From Flavipsychrobacter sp. (GTDB taxonomy: Bacteria > Bacteroidota > Bacteroidia > Chitinophagales > Chitinophagaceae), in the NCBI GenBank assembly GCA_031292525.1, contig JARLGY010000018.1, positions 248,001-312,000 of the forward strand: DNA of 64,000 nucleotides, in the 5' to 3' direction. The notes under the pieces are model-generated. The model was not told the origin of the DNA. It was given only the letters and a program-made list of their open reading frames with translations, and did no database searches. Positions within the stretch are counted from its first letter, which is position 1; each line of letters starts with the position of its first letter. The position numbers and the translations under genes were made by a program. Positions 16,622 through 25,600 of the stretch are shown piece by piece.

Positions 16622-17890
16622 CTATATATTTGAAACAAAATTATCATTATTTATAATACCCAATACTCTACCTTTCATTTTTTTGCCTATAAAAGGGTTG
16701 TTGCGCGATAGCGATTTGACAGTATCATCTGTATAAGTGACAGTATCATTCGGCGAAAACAAGGTCAGGCAAGCCTTCTCACCCTTTGCTATACCTGATG
16801 CAGGCAACCCAAATATAGCGCGTGGAGTAGTGCTTAGTGCCTGTATAATAGTATGCAACGGCACTTGCGCACCTATAGCGTCATACACTATACTAAAAGC
16901 CATTTCCTGCACATTCATGCCGTCGGCGGCATATTCAAACTCCTTGGTTTTTGCATCCCATTCCTGTGGGCGGTGATGACTGGTTATACAATCAATGGTA
17001 CCATCCTTTAGACCTTCTATCAGTGCTTGCCTGTCAGCTTCGCTACGTAGCGGTGGACTTACTTTGTAAACACTTTTGTAGGTGATGAGGGCATCGTCTG
17101 TAAGAGCCAGGTGGTATGGAGTTATTGAACAGGTTACCTGCAAGCCCTCTTTTTTTGCTGCTCTTATTTTCTCAACACTTTCGGCTACCGATATGCCTGT
17201 AATATGCAACCTGGAACCCGTATATCGCAATAATTCTATATCGCGGTGCACCATCAATGTTTCTGCAAGCGCGGGTATGCCGGCCATACCCAACCGGGTA
17301 CTAACCGGGCCTTCATGCATCAGGCCGCCTTCGGCCAGCGCATCATCCACAGGCATTTGCAACAGTATCCCGTTGAATGCTTTTATATATTCAAGGGCCT
17401 TTTGCATTAGCCCTGCGTTCTGTATGGGTTTCCAGCCGTCGGTAAATGCTATGGCGCCGTTAGCGCGCATATCCATCATTTCGGCAAGGGTTTTGCCTTC
17501 GGCATTTTGGGTGGCGCTGCCACAAGGGTGCAGGTTCACTGCATTCCCTGCAGCAGTTTGCAGCAAGTATTGTACTATAGATTTTGTACTTACTACCGGG
17601 TAAGTATTGGGCACTGTTAGCACATCTGTGTACCCCCCGGCAGCGGCAGCAGCAAGGCCGGTAGCTATGGTTTCTTTATGTTCATAACCTGGCTCCCGGT
17701 AGTCGGCAAAAATATCTGTCCACCCTGTACTTACGTGCAGGTTATGGCCTGTAATTATTTGGGCATTATTTGCTTCAATGTTTGTACCAATGGTAGTAAT
17801 AATACCATCTTCTATCAACAGGTCGGCTGTCTTATTATGATGTTCTGATCGCGGATCCACGATCTTTGCCTGTTGGATGAGCAGTTGCAT
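16622..17890 (-). CDS. Dihydroorotase-like protein, probably non-catalytic
   Basis: 422 residues from the ATG at 17890 (a GTG two codons upstream abuts the previous stop). The fold is clearly that of dihydroorotase (DREPG-like start, TVPNTYPVVSTKS, SITPYHLALTDD, VSPPLRSEADR). Yet the metal ligands are missing: the HxH of HVHLREPG is Phe-Ala-Asp at 61-63; the CHVS His is Gly (HITGISVAES); and the TDHAPH Asp is Ser (ITSHHRPQ). Related Bacteroidota proteins annotated as PyrC share this pattern. It is likely a structural or regulatory paralogue, as with the inactive dihydroorotase subunits that support ATCase elsewhere. It lies in an operon with BatA and DUF4199 genes. Confidence 0.85.
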   Translation of the reverse strand: MQLLIQQAKIVDPRSEHHNKTADLLIEDGIITTIGTNIEANNAQIITGHNLHVSTGWTDIFADYREPGYEHKETIATGLAAAAAGGYTDVLTVPNTYPVVSTKSIVQYLLQTAAGNAVNLHPCGSATQNAEGKTLAEMMDMRANGAIAFTDGWKPIQNAGLMQKALEYIKAFNGILLQMPVDDALAEGGLMHEGPVSTRLGMAGIPALAETLMVHRDIELLRYTGSRLHITGISVAESVEKIRAAKKEGLQVTCSITPYHLALTDDALITYKSVYKVSPPLRSEADRQALIEGLKDGTIDCITSHHRPQEWDAKTKEFEYAADGMNVQEMAFSIVYDAIGAQVPLHTIIQALSTTPRAIFGLPASGIAKGEKACLTLFSPNDTVTYTDDTVKSLSRNNPFIGKKMKGRVLGIINNDNFVSNI

Positions 17891-17896
17891 ATGCAC

Positions 17897-19936
17897 TTAG
17901 GCGGCTATGGTTTGTTTTCGAGAACTGCCTGCCAGTAAATATGTTTCAGCAGCCAGCATTAACACGGCTAAAATAGCACAAAGTTTCCAAAGCGGAAAGT
18001 TACTCCACATACTCACCTCCGTTGCCTTGCCAGTATCAGCCAGTTTCAACCATTTTATATTAGCCCCTTTCCACTGGTTTTGCAGCTCTGCGGGGCTCCA
18101 TACTCCGGGTTGCGATTCTGTACGGTCACCATTAAGCGCCACTGCCGCAGTATCGCCACTGCTGGCCGCCAACTTATAAAAACCGGGTTGCTGTACAGCC
18201 TGGTCTATGTAAACATCAAGGCCCGCACCATTTGGGCGTTGCGGAGGTATCATATCAATCCCTTTGCCATACACATGCACCATGTTGCGTTCATCCGCAT
18301 TGTTCAGCGATATATATATGGGCTGCTGGTGTCCTGCGGTTACTGCATACACATCTCCACTGCGGCTTTGCATAGCCATCTGGTACAAAAAAGGTACAAA
18401 GAAATAACTGCCCGGGAAATTACCGCTTTGCAAGTCGGCAGAGGTAGCGCATATATAAAGTTGCCCGCGGGTGGGCGTGTACGTGGCCAGGAAAGGATCA
18501 CCATTCCTGAAACTAAGTACCGACTGTTGGTTGGCAGATAAGCCTGCACTAATTATATAATGCCAGTTGGCTACGGGCAACTGCACATTGGCTGGTATCT
18601 TCACAAAAAGGTCTTTTACAAGGTTGCTGCCTTGTTGTAGTGTACTGACAGTTTGCTGTGCGGTGTCGATTCCAGTAATGCGTATATCCCCCAGCTCTTT
18701 TAAACCCTCGTTCAGTGCGCCTATATTTGTGGTACGCCCTGGGAATATGCAGATGCTCTGGCCTTGTAAAAGAGCACCGGCAAGGCTTTTACCCATTGTG
18801 CTGCTTATCGTGGTCACGCCATTCAATATCACCAGGTTATATTCTTTCCAGCTTGTAGGTGGAGTTTGTATGTCGGCCTGGTTCAACCTGAAACCATTGT
18901 ATGCCCTGAATGCCGCCTGTATATATGGGTTGCTTTGTCCATCGTTCAATGCCAGCACGCTTAGGTTGGGGGCGCTGCGAGCGGTAATGCGAAAGGTATC
19001 ATCAAACCGTATAGAAGCATCATTAACAGTAAGCGCTATGCGCTGCCAACCTGCATCGCCTACCTGGAAGCTAAGTGTATCTACACTTTCCTGTTTATCA
19101 TTAAAATTCAAAGTAGCGGCGCTTTTCACCTGCCCGTTTATGCTCAGTTGCAACACGGGCTGATCTTTAGGTAATGCTCCGGTTGCTTTAGTAGTCACCA
19201 CCAACTGGTTGGTTTGCCCGGTCTGCAATACGGGTGTAGCCAGGTAAGCTGTATCTATGTAAATATTATGTGGCTCGGCGTCTTGTACGGGAATACCACT
19301 GAAAGTAATGTTTTTCAATAAAGGAGCTTCCGGCTGTTGTGCAAATGCACCTTGCTGGAAATCGGAATAATAATAGATATCTGCTGCAGGTGATCCTTCA
19401 CTTTGCATGAGGCTTTGTGTTGCAGCAAGTACCTGTGTACCGGTCTTGCCCACAGGCGACACTTCAATGCTGTTAATGCCCGCCAGCACTTTGTCAGCAG
19501 GCAACGGATTATAACTGCCGGGCTTATCATTGGTAAGTAAAATGAATTTGCTGCCAGCCCGTGCATCCTGCACCTGGCGCTGCGCAGCATCTTTAGCAAT
19601 GTCAAGCAACGTACGTGAGCCTTTTTTAAGCTCCATACTATTGCTGTTGTCCACATAGATCACCTGTAGGTGACTACCAGTATTCTTTTGGCGATTAGCT
19701 GTATATAAAGGTTGTGCAAAGGCCAGGATAAGCGCAGTAAGAAAAAGTAACCTTGTTGCCAGCAGCCATTTGTACCGCACCTGCGACTGCCTGCGACTAT
19801 TTAGCGTAATATTTTTTAAAAAACGGGTATGCGGAAAAAACACAGTCTTGTACCTGCGCAGGTTAAACAAGTGTATCAGCACTGGTATTGCCAATGCCAG
19901 ACCGGATAGCAGGAATAAAGGATATAGGAAACTCAC
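17897..19936 (-). CDS. BatA-domain membrane protein with VWA-like region
   Basis: 679 residues, GTG start at 19936. The N-terminal LIHLFNLRRYKTVFFPHTRFL between two membrane helices (about 5-22 and 57-76) is the BatA/Aerotolerance-N signature. A von Willebrand A-like domain follows, with YVDNSNSMELKKG as the MIDAS-like motif. A long beta-rich periplasmic region is closed by a final membrane helix near residue 655. This is the stand-alone BatA-type protein found widely in Bacteroidota; its role is unknown, perhaps envelope stress. The TAA is followed directly by the possible GTG of the next gene, so the three-gene operon is tightly packed. Confidence 0.87.
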   Translation of the reverse strand: MSFLYPLFLLSGLALAIPVLIHLFNLRRYKTVFFPHTRFLKNITLNSRRQSQVRYKWLLATRLLFLTALILAFAQPLYTANRQKNTGSHLQVIYVDNSNSMELKKGSRTLLDIAKDAAQRQVQDARAGSKFILLTNDKPGSYNPLPADKVLAGINSIEVSPVGKTGTQVLAATQSLMQSEGSPAADIYYYSDFQQGAFAQQPEAPLLKNITFSGIPVQDAEPHNIYIDTAYLATPVLQTGQTNQLVVTTKATGALPKDQPVLQLSINGQVKSAATLNFNDKQESVDTLSFQVGDAGWQRIALTVNDASIRFDDTFRITARSAPNLSVLALNDGQSNPYIQAAFRAYNGFRLNQADIQTPPTSWKEYNLVILNGVTTISSTMGKSLAGALLQGQSICIFPGRTTNIGALNEGLKELGDIRITGIDTAQQTVSTLQQGSNLVKDLFVKIPANVQLPVANWHYIISAGLSANQQSVLSFRNGDPFLATYTPTRGQLYICATSADLQSGNFPGSYFFVPFLYQMAMQSRSGDVYAVTAGHQQPIYISLNNADERNMVHVYGKGIDMIPPQRPNGAGLDVYIDQAVQQPGFYKLAASSGDTAAVALNGDRTESQPGVWSPAELQNQWKGANIKWLKLADTGKATEVSMWSNFPLWKLCAILAVLMLAAETYLLAGSSRKQTIAA

Positions 19937-19940
19937 CTAA

Positions 19941-19969
19941 CAAATATAAGTGAATGTTGAGTACCGCAA
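19941..19969 (-). promoter_or_regulatory. Promoter of the BatA operon, apparently leaderless
   Basis: Minus-strand TATATTTG (19948-19941) matches TAnnTTTG and TTG at 19969-19967 lies 18 nt upstream. Only 4 nt separate the element from the GTG start at 19936, leaving no room for a 5' leader. Confidence 0.5.
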
Positions 19970-19997
19970 TATAAAATACAGTTAAAGAACATAGGCG

Positions 19998-20756
19998 CTA
20001 CTTCAATACCTTTTCAAGCACGGCAGCCAGTCTTATGCCAGCTACCACTAATTGTTTTTCTATTATGGGTGTGTTCTTGTCAATATATGCCTCATCAATG
20101 ATGCTGTCTTTAAAGTCATAAACATCGGGTAGCAAGCTACGCGACTCCTTAAGCCATTGCTCAACAGAGCCTGTTTTTAATTGTACTACTTCGGCAGGAC
20201 GCATAGTTTTATAAACTGCTATGCACTTTTCGTAGCCTATATCTTGTGTTTTAATTATCCCATCGTCCCATACATGGTGCAGATTTTGGGTCTTGCCCAT
20301 GTAGTTTACCTTTATAGTGTTGCCCCCTTTGTCTTCAGGGTACCCTACGTGCAAAGGCTGATGCATATCTTCTACAAGGTGTATTACTATTTCCAGGTCA
20401 GTTTTAATCTTGTCTGCATTCAGGTTGTCTTTATGTTCCAGTTCTGTAATTGTCTTATTCAACTCATTCACAAGGTTTTCGTTGTGATTGGCCATGTATT
20501 CAGTGCTGGCCTCATAGTCCACATAATGCCAGGGCTTCATATAGTCGTAACTATGATCACGGCGCACTTCATCCATCCAGGTACTTGCGCCTTCTATTGG
20601 TGTAGCCCCCAGGTAAGCGTTTAATTTTTCTTTTGTAACATTATCCAGAAAATGATAGGCAAGTTCACCTGCTATGTCGTGCCCTGTTTTGCCCCATGCA
20701 TATAAATGCGATGGTATTATTATTGTCATCCCAAGCAGCAATATTATCTTTTTCAT
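19998..20756 (-). CDS. S1/P1-type secreted nuclease
   Basis: 252 residues with a signal peptide cut before Trp21 (HLYA|WGKTGHDIAG); in P1 nucleases this N-terminal Trp itself binds zinc. Further zinc ligands are visible in WHYVDYE, HLVEDMHQPLHVG and NLHHVWDD. These enzymes cut single-stranded DNA and RNA in the periplasm or outside the cell using a trinuclear zinc cluster, probably for phosphate and nucleotide scavenging. The protein is short for the family (P1 is about 270) but complete. Confidence 0.93.
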   Translation of the reverse strand: MKKIILLLGMTIIIPSHLYAWGKTGHDIAGELAYHFLDNVTKEKLNAYLGATPIEGASTWMDEVRRDHSYDYMKPWHYVDYEASTEYMANHNENLVNELNKTITELEHKDNLNADKIKTDLEIVIHLVEDMHQPLHVGYPEDKGGNTIKVNYMGKTQNLHHVWDDGIIKTQDIGYEKCIAVYKTMRPAEVVQLKTGSVEQWLKESRSLLPDVYDFKDSIIDEAYIDKNTPIIEKQLVVAGIRLAAVLEKVLK

Positions 20757-20830
20757 CGGGTATAGATATGCACTAAACTATGCGATAAAAACAATATCTG
20801 CAAAATAGAAGGAGCATCCCAGCAAATTTA

Positions 20831-20862
20831 AAGAGTTGCCCGATATACACCAGACAACTCTT
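20831..20862 (-). terminator. Terminator after the Gly-Pro lipoprotein gene
   Basis: Stem AAGAGTTG / CAACTCTT (8 bp) with a 16-nt loop. On the minus strand it is followed by TTTAAATTTG, just past the stop at 20885. Confidence 0.5.
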
Positions 20863-20884
20863 CACTAAAATCTAAAAAGGCATT

Positions 20885-21634
20885 TTACGGTGCCGTAGCA
20901 GTAACGGTTATAGGGCTTGCGCTTATAGCATTGTAAACCGTCTTTCCGGTAGCAATGTCTTCATATGCCGACCCATCTGTAACCACATAGCCATAAGCAG
21001 CAAGGTAAATTGCAGATCCACTGGTTATACCCGCATCATAAAGGTCCGATGCCGATATAACAATACCTACTTTAGTAGCATTTGCAGGTATAGCCCTTAC
21101 ATAAGCTACAAGATAATTGGCTGGTTGCCCGCCCACTGCAGAATTATTGTTTACAAAAAGGATCATTTCTCTTACCCTTGTATCCGCAGTAAAATTAATA
21201 ATTACCGAATCGCCGGGAGCTCCTATGGCCGCATACGAGGCAACAGCAGTGGGCGAGAAATTAGGTATCGCAGATAGTTTTACATCCCTGTTCAGCGTAT
21301 CACTCAGAAATTGGAAATTATTAGTCTTGGTACTTGCATAGCCGGGCGCAGAAGCAGATATATTATAATCGCCCGTCTTGATACTCCCAAAATAATAATA
21401 CCCTGTAGCATCAGGGCTTATGGCGGTCCCGCCATTAAGTTGCAATTGTGCTGTAGCAAGACTGGTAAGCACTTTACTCCCATATTGGTCGTACATATCA
21501 ACGTGACCACTAATGGCGCCCGTATATGAAGGTCCGGCTGGTCCCGCAGGGCCTGTAGAACCATCTTTACTGCACGAGCTTATAAATGCAACTGCTCCAA
21601 AGGCGATGATAAATATTAAACTGTTTTTTTTCAT
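20885..21634 (-). CDS. Lipoprotein with short collagen-like segment and CarboxypepD-like domain
   Basis: 249 residues. Lipobox ending in Cys21 (AFISSC), then the collagen-like GPAGPAGP at 28-35, then a beta-sandwich reading TGAISGHVDMYDQYG...GYYYFGSIKTGDYNISASAPGY. That last region resembles carboxypeptidase-regulatory-like / Cna-B-type domains. The C-terminal half, with strands such as VIINFTADTRVREMILFVNN, is unassigned. The protein is likely anchored in the outer membrane. No recognised enzyme motif; function unknown. Confidence 0.65.
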   Translation of the reverse strand: MKKNSLIFIIAFGAVAFISSCSKDGSTGPAGPAGPSYTGAISGHVDMYDQYGSKVLTSLATAQLQLNGGTAISPDATGYYYFGSIKTGDYNISASAPGYASTKTNNFQFLSDTLNRDVKLSAIPNFSPTAVASYAAIGAPGDSVIINFTADTRVREMILFVNNNSAVGGQPANYLVAYVRAIPANATKVGIVISASDLYDAGITSGSAIYLAAYGYVVTDGSAYEDIATGKTVYNAISASPITVTATAP

Positions 21635-21747
21635 AGTGTTCTATTTTTTTTGATGAATAGTACTATGTTGGATATTAATAATTACGACTGGTTTAATTCA
21701 TTACTCATTTTATATCTCATACCTCTAATGTCATCAACAAAAAACTA

Positions 21748-21776
21748 AGGCCATTCCAGTGAGCATGGAATGGCCT
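21748..21776. terminator. Hairpin terminator
   Basis: Perfect 10-bp stem AGGCCATTCC / GGAATGGCCT around a 9-nt loop, just past the stop of the glycine-zipper lipoprotein on the minus strand (21803). Confidence 0.65.
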
Positions 21777-21802
21777 GATTTAAAACTGAAACGTTATAGA
21801 AT

Positions 21803-22333
21803 TTACTGTTGTTGTTGCTGTGCTTCTTTGTTCTTTTTATGCTTGTCTATAAGTGCGCCGGTACCTGCGCCTGCGCCTGCACCTAAAAGGCCACCTACTA
21901 TTGCACCTTCACCTTTTTTCCCATCTATAAGAGCGCCGCTTAAGGCTCCGGCTCCGGCTCCTATCAGGGCACCCTTTTCAGCGCCAGTCCAACCCTTTTT
22001 CTTTTGTTGTGGTGCAGGGGCAGCGTTGCTTGTGCTATAATTGTTTGTTGTATACGATGTAGTTGTGCTTGAGTGACCTGCGGTATGGTGATGTACAACA
22101 CCCCCTCCGCCAGCTGGGGCACGGTTCATGTTTACTTCATTGTTCGTTGCAGCCTGTGCATTTTGCTGGGCTGCTATTACAGCATTCATAGAGTCTACTG
22201 TCTGTTGTTTGGCAACTACAGCCTGCATAGAGTCGAGCGTAGCCTGCTGGCGTGCTGCGGCTTCTTTTTCTGAATTATTACTGCACGATGCAAAAAGTGC
22301 GGCAGCTAAAACTATCGGGATGATCTTTTTCAT
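21803..22333 (-). CDS. Glycine-zipper lipoprotein with Gln-rich coiled-coil repeats
   Basis: 176 residues. Lipobox ending in Cys17 (ALFASC). Residues about 30-58 hold two near-identical units (QQATLDSMQAVVAK and QQTVDSMNAVIAAQQ), likely a short coiled coil. A Gly/His/Ser/Thr linker follows, then a glycine zipper from about 115 to 160 (GALIGAGAGALSGALIDG and GLLGAGAGAGTGALID), then a basic tail ending in poly-Gln. Glycine-zipper (YMGG/17-kDa-antigen-like) proteins insert into or coat the outer membrane. The role is unknown. Confidence 0.7.
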   Translation of the reverse strand: MKKIIPIVLAAALFASCSNNSEKEAAARQQATLDSMQAVVAKQQTVDSMNAVIAAQQNAQAATNNEVNMNRAPAGGGGVVHHHTAGHSSTTTSYTTNNYSTSNAAPAPQQKKKGWTGAEKGALIGAGAGALSGALIDGKKGEGAIVGGLLGAGAGAGTGALIDKHKKNKEAQQQQQ

Positions 22334-22439
22334 AAAATAAATTTTTATACAACTTTAATTATCACTACAAAAAATTGTGCCACCAAGGTGCTTCCATCAT
22401 AAAAACAGCTGCTATTCACCAAATCATTATTTTTACAAA

Positions 22440-23897
22440 ATGAATCTGCAGGCACCCGATAAGATATTAAATTATATAGGCGGCGATTTACAATCGCCCA
22501 TAAATGGCAAGTTTATGGATAACATAAACCCCGCCACCGGATGGATATACAGCCAAACCCCCGATAGTGACTATGAAGACGTAGAAGAAGCCGTGGGTGC
22601 AGCAAGGGCAGCTTTCCCATTGTGGAGCACCACTCCTGCCGAAGAGCGTTTCAAAATACTGAACCGCATTGCAGAACTTATAGACGAGAACCTCGATGCA
22701 CTTGCCCTTGCCGAAACCAACGATAATGGCAAGCCTTTGTCGCTCAGCAAAAGAGTAGATATTCCGCGGGCTTCCAGCAATTTCAGGTTTTTTGCAACTG
22801 GCCTCTTGCACTTTAGTACAGAGAGCCATCATATGGAGGATAAGGCCATTAACTATACGCTACGCCAGCCCATAGGTGTAGTGGGCTGCATCAGTCCATG
22901 GAATTTGCCGCTATACCTGTTTACCTGGAAGATAGCACCCGCACTTGCTGCAGGTAACTGCGTAATAGCCAAGCCAAGCGAAGTGACGCCCATGACTGGC
23001 TACCTGTTGAGCATTATATGTCAGGAAGCAGGACTGCCTGCAGGCGTACTAAACATAGTGCATGGTACAGGCCCCGGCTGTGGCAGCGCCATTGTACAGC
23101 ACCCGGACATAAAGGCCATATCTTTTACAGGCAGCACCCGTGCCGGACGCGATATAGCCGCTGTAGCCGCGCCCATGTTTAAAAAAATATCGCTGGAGCT
23201 GGGAGGTAAAAATCCAAACATCATCTTCGCCGATTGCGACTGGGACAAGATGATGCGTACCACACTGCAGAGCAGTTTTACCAACCAGGGACAGATATGC
23301 TTGTGTGGTAGCCGCATATTGGTGGAAGAAAGTATTTATGAGAAATTTAAACATGAATTTATAGCACGTGCCAAAAAACTTACTGTTGGCGATCCATTGC
23401 TGGATGATAGCCGACAGGGTGCCATTGTGAGCAAAATGCACTATGAAAAAGTGTTAAGCTGCATAGACCTGGCAAAGCAGGAAGGCGGCACATTGCTGTT
23501 GGGTGGTAAGGCGGTAAACGTACCCGGCCGCTGCGAAAATGGATTGTTTATTGAACCAACTATTTTTGAAGGCCTTGGCGCTGAGTGCCGTACCAATATG
23601 GAGGAAATATTTGGCCCGGTTGTTACTCTGCAATCTTTTAAAACAGAAGATGAGGCTATGCAGCTGGCCAACACCAGCGACTATGGTTTGTCTGCAACCA
23701 TATGGACGCAAGATGTGAGCCGTGCTAACCGTGTGGCCATGAATGTACACAGTGGAATTATATGGGTAAACTGCTGGTTGTTACGCGATCTGCGTACTCC
23801 TTTTGGTGGCTTTAAGAACAGTGGCGTAGGTCGCGAAGGTGGATGGGACGCTATGCGTTTCTTTACCGAGCCTAAAAATGTATGCATAGAGTTGTAG
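22440..23897 (+). CDS. Aldehyde dehydrogenase (2-aminomuconic semialdehyde dehydrogenase-like)
   Basis: 485 residues from the ATG at 22440; the longer frame adds 21 residues with no homology sense. Catalytic Cys287 (NQGQICLCGS), Glu253 (LELGGKNPN) and Asn155 (SPWNLPLY) are all in place. The C-terminal block WVNCWLLRDLRTPFGGFKNS and then FFTEPKNVCIEL resembles ALDH8A1 / aminomuconate-semialdehyde dehydrogenase. This suggests a role in kynurenine or related aromatic degradation. No other kynurenine gene is adjacent, so the substrate is inference. Confidence 0.88.
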   Translation: MNLQAPDKILNYIGGDLQSPINGKFMDNINPATGWIYSQTPDSDYEDVEEAVGAARAAFPLWSTTPAEERFKILNRIAELIDENLDALALAETNDNGKPLSLSKRVDIPRASSNFRFFATGLLHFSTESHHMEDKAINYTLRQPIGVVGCISPWNLPLYLFTWKIAPALAAGNCVIAKPSEVTPMTGYLLSIICQEAGLPAGVLNIVHGTGPGCGSAIVQHPDIKAISFTGSTRAGRDIAAVAAPMFKKISLELGGKNPNIIFADCDWDKMMRTTLQSSFTNQGQICLCGSRILVEESIYEKFKHEFIARAKKLTVGDPLLDDSRQGAIVSKMHYEKVLSCIDLAKQEGGTLLLGGKAVNVPGRCENGLFIEPTIFEGLGAECRTNMEEIFGPVVTLQSFKTEDEAMQLANTSDYGLSATIWTQDVSRANRVAMNVHSGIIWVNCWLLRDLRTPFGGFKNSGVGREGGWDAMRFFTEPKNVCIEL

Positions 23898-24148
23898 TAT
23901 ATATGTCATGCAGCCCGCTGCCTAAAATTAAATCAGTCGTGAGTTGGCGATGACAGATGTTAATGAGTGCTATAATTAGAATAAAAAATCAATGGTTAGA
24001 AGACCTTCAAGTGAACATTTTATTTATCACAAAAATATTCGGAGGTTTTCAATTACAACCTTGACAATTCGTAATTCTATTTATACATTTATAGCTCACC
24101 TATAAGAGGATAGACAACATAGGTTATCCTCCTATTAAAAACCAACAA

Positions 24149-24487
24149 ATGGAACAAAGCAAAATCGACATGTTCATTGCTACTACCGGTAGCAAATTCC
24201 CAGCTGAAAAAATGGGAATCATTAATTCCCAGCTTGAAAAAATAAATGACAGTAAATTCCTAAGTATTCAATCAGCTGAGTATAAGAATCCTACGGTTAT
24301 ATTAATCATATCATTATTTTTCGGCAGCTTTGGTGTAGATCGTTTTATGCTTGGCCAAACAGGTATGGGAGTCGGCAAATTGCTGACGTGTGGTGGACTG
24401 GGTGTTTGGACAATAATAGATTGGTTTTTGATAATGAATGCAACAAAAGAAAAGAATTTTCTAACCTTTACCCAGATCGCAAATTAA
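24149..24487 (+). CDS. TM2-domain membrane protein
   Basis: 112 residues. A polar N-terminal 45 residues is followed by the TM2 domain: two hydrophobic helices around [20 protein letters not shown] and a final TIIDWFLI. The DRF-type motif between the helices is the signature. An inverted repeat GAGGATA / TATCCTC at 24106-24131 lies in the leader, 18 nt upstream of the ATG. Function unknown. It is immediately followed by a DUF2752 gene, a common pairing in Bacteroidota. Confidence 0.87.
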   Translation: MEQSKIDMFIATTGSKFPAEKMGIINSQLEKINDSKFLSIQSAEYKNPTVILIISLFFGSFGVDRFMLGQTGMGVGKLLTCGGLGVWTIIDWFLIMNATKEKNFLTFTQIAN

Positions 24488-24886
24488 TTGACACCAAAAG
24501 ATAGCGCTAAATACCTATTCACAATATTTTTTATTATTGGCGGGTATTTAGCGCTAACTATTTTTGATACGTTAAACGGTCATCACTACCTGCCTTTTTG
24601 TATTTTCAAGTTAGTAACCGGCATTCCATGTCCTGGATGTGGAATGGGGAGAGCTACACTTGAATTGTTGAAAGGCAATATTGCAGGTTCATTTTCTTAC
24701 AATATTTTGTGCATCCCCTTTACCCTTGCAATAGTCTTTTCTTTACTCTGGCTCTGTACTGACCTTGTACAACAGAAAAAAAGGTTTTTCTCATTTATAA
24801 AAAAGGATGCCAATAGTCCTGCTAAAGGTATTCTCTTTCTGTTAATTGTTGTTGATTGGGTAATGAATGTTTACCGGCACATATAG
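24488..24886 (+). CDS. DUF2752 membrane protein
   Basis: 132 residues starting at TTG 24488, which directly follows the TAA of the TM2 gene, so translation is coupled. The family motif GIPCPGCGMGRATLELLKGN lies between hydrophobic helices 1 and 2, and a last helix ends the protein. DUF2752 proteins have three membrane helices and a conserved CPxCG pair of unknown role, possibly metal or redox. Confidence 0.88.
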   Translation: MTPKDSAKYLFTIFFIIGGYLALTIFDTLNGHHYLPFCIFKLVTGIPCPGCGMGRATLELLKGNIAGSFSYNILCIPFTLAIVFSLLWLCTDLVQQKKRFFSFIKKDANSPAKGILFLLIVVDWVMNVYRHI

Positions 24887-24933
24887 ATTTGATAGGTTTG
24901 CTTATGGGTAACATAAAGCAATCCACCAAACCT

Positions 24934-25488
24934 CTAAACAGCCTGGTTTGCCAACCATTCTTCCCGCAATAATCCTGTAATAACAATATCCTCCAGCCGG
25001 CCATTGTAGAGCGTGCTTTGGCGCAGCACACCTTCAGTTTTGCAATGCAGCCGTTCTGCCACACGGGCACTTCGTTTGTTGGTGGGTATAAAGTGTATTT
25101 CTATCTTGTTCAATTGCACCTGTTTAAATAAGAAATCAACAAAGCGAATAAGGCACTGCAAAAGAAGTCCCTTTCCTTCATAGTCTTTTGCAATCCAATA
25201 ACCAATATTAGCCTTTTTTGTCTGGTGGTCCCACTTGTGCATGCCTATCGATCCTATCACCTGCTGTTCATGAAATATGCCTAGCGCCATGCCCTCCTGG
25301 TTATTTTGTTCCTGTATGCTTTGTTGTATAAAAAGCAGGCTGTGCTCTGGCTTCGTAGTCTTATCCACCCAGTTGAGCCATGCTCTCAGGTGGGCACGGT
25401 TCTGGTCCACCGCACTGAATAGTAGCGGGGCGTCTTCTGCGCTATAAGAACGCAGGAGTACATTGTCGCCTACAAGTATAGATACCAC
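24934..25488 (-). CDS. GNAT N-acetyltransferase, RimL/RimJ-like
   Basis: 184 residues. The acetyl-CoA-binding core is visible as IGYWIAKDYEGKGLLLQCL, preceded by VIGSIGMHKWD and followed by KIEIHFIPTNKRSARVAERL. These match the ribosomal-protein-serine/alanine acetyltransferase-like branch (COG1670). The acceptor is unknown: ribosomal protein N-termini, small molecules and antibiotics are all possible. It converges with the DUF2752 gene. Confidence 0.88.
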   Translation of the reverse strand: MVSILVGDNVLLRSYSAEDAPLLFSAVDQNRAHLRAWLNWVDKTTKPEHSLLFIQQSIQEQNNQEGMALGIFHEQQVIGSIGMHKWDHQTKKANIGYWIAKDYEGKGLLLQCLIRFVDFLFKQVQLNKIEIHFIPTNKRSARVAERLHCKTEGVLRQSTLYNGRLEDIVITGLLREEWLANQAV

Positions 25489-25600
25489 TGGGTGGTGAAT
25501 TTAAGGAAAGATGCCCAAATTCCTAAAACCCGCAAAAGTATTTAGTTCCCTATTTAGCTTTGATACAGTTTTTTTAAACTATAATAACAAATTCGGCTAC

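Noticed and set aside
24822-25070. Minus-strand 82-codon frame overlapping the GNAT gene's 3' part
   Set aside because: It is in another frame of the same strand as a clear GNAT acetyltransferase and has no family pattern.
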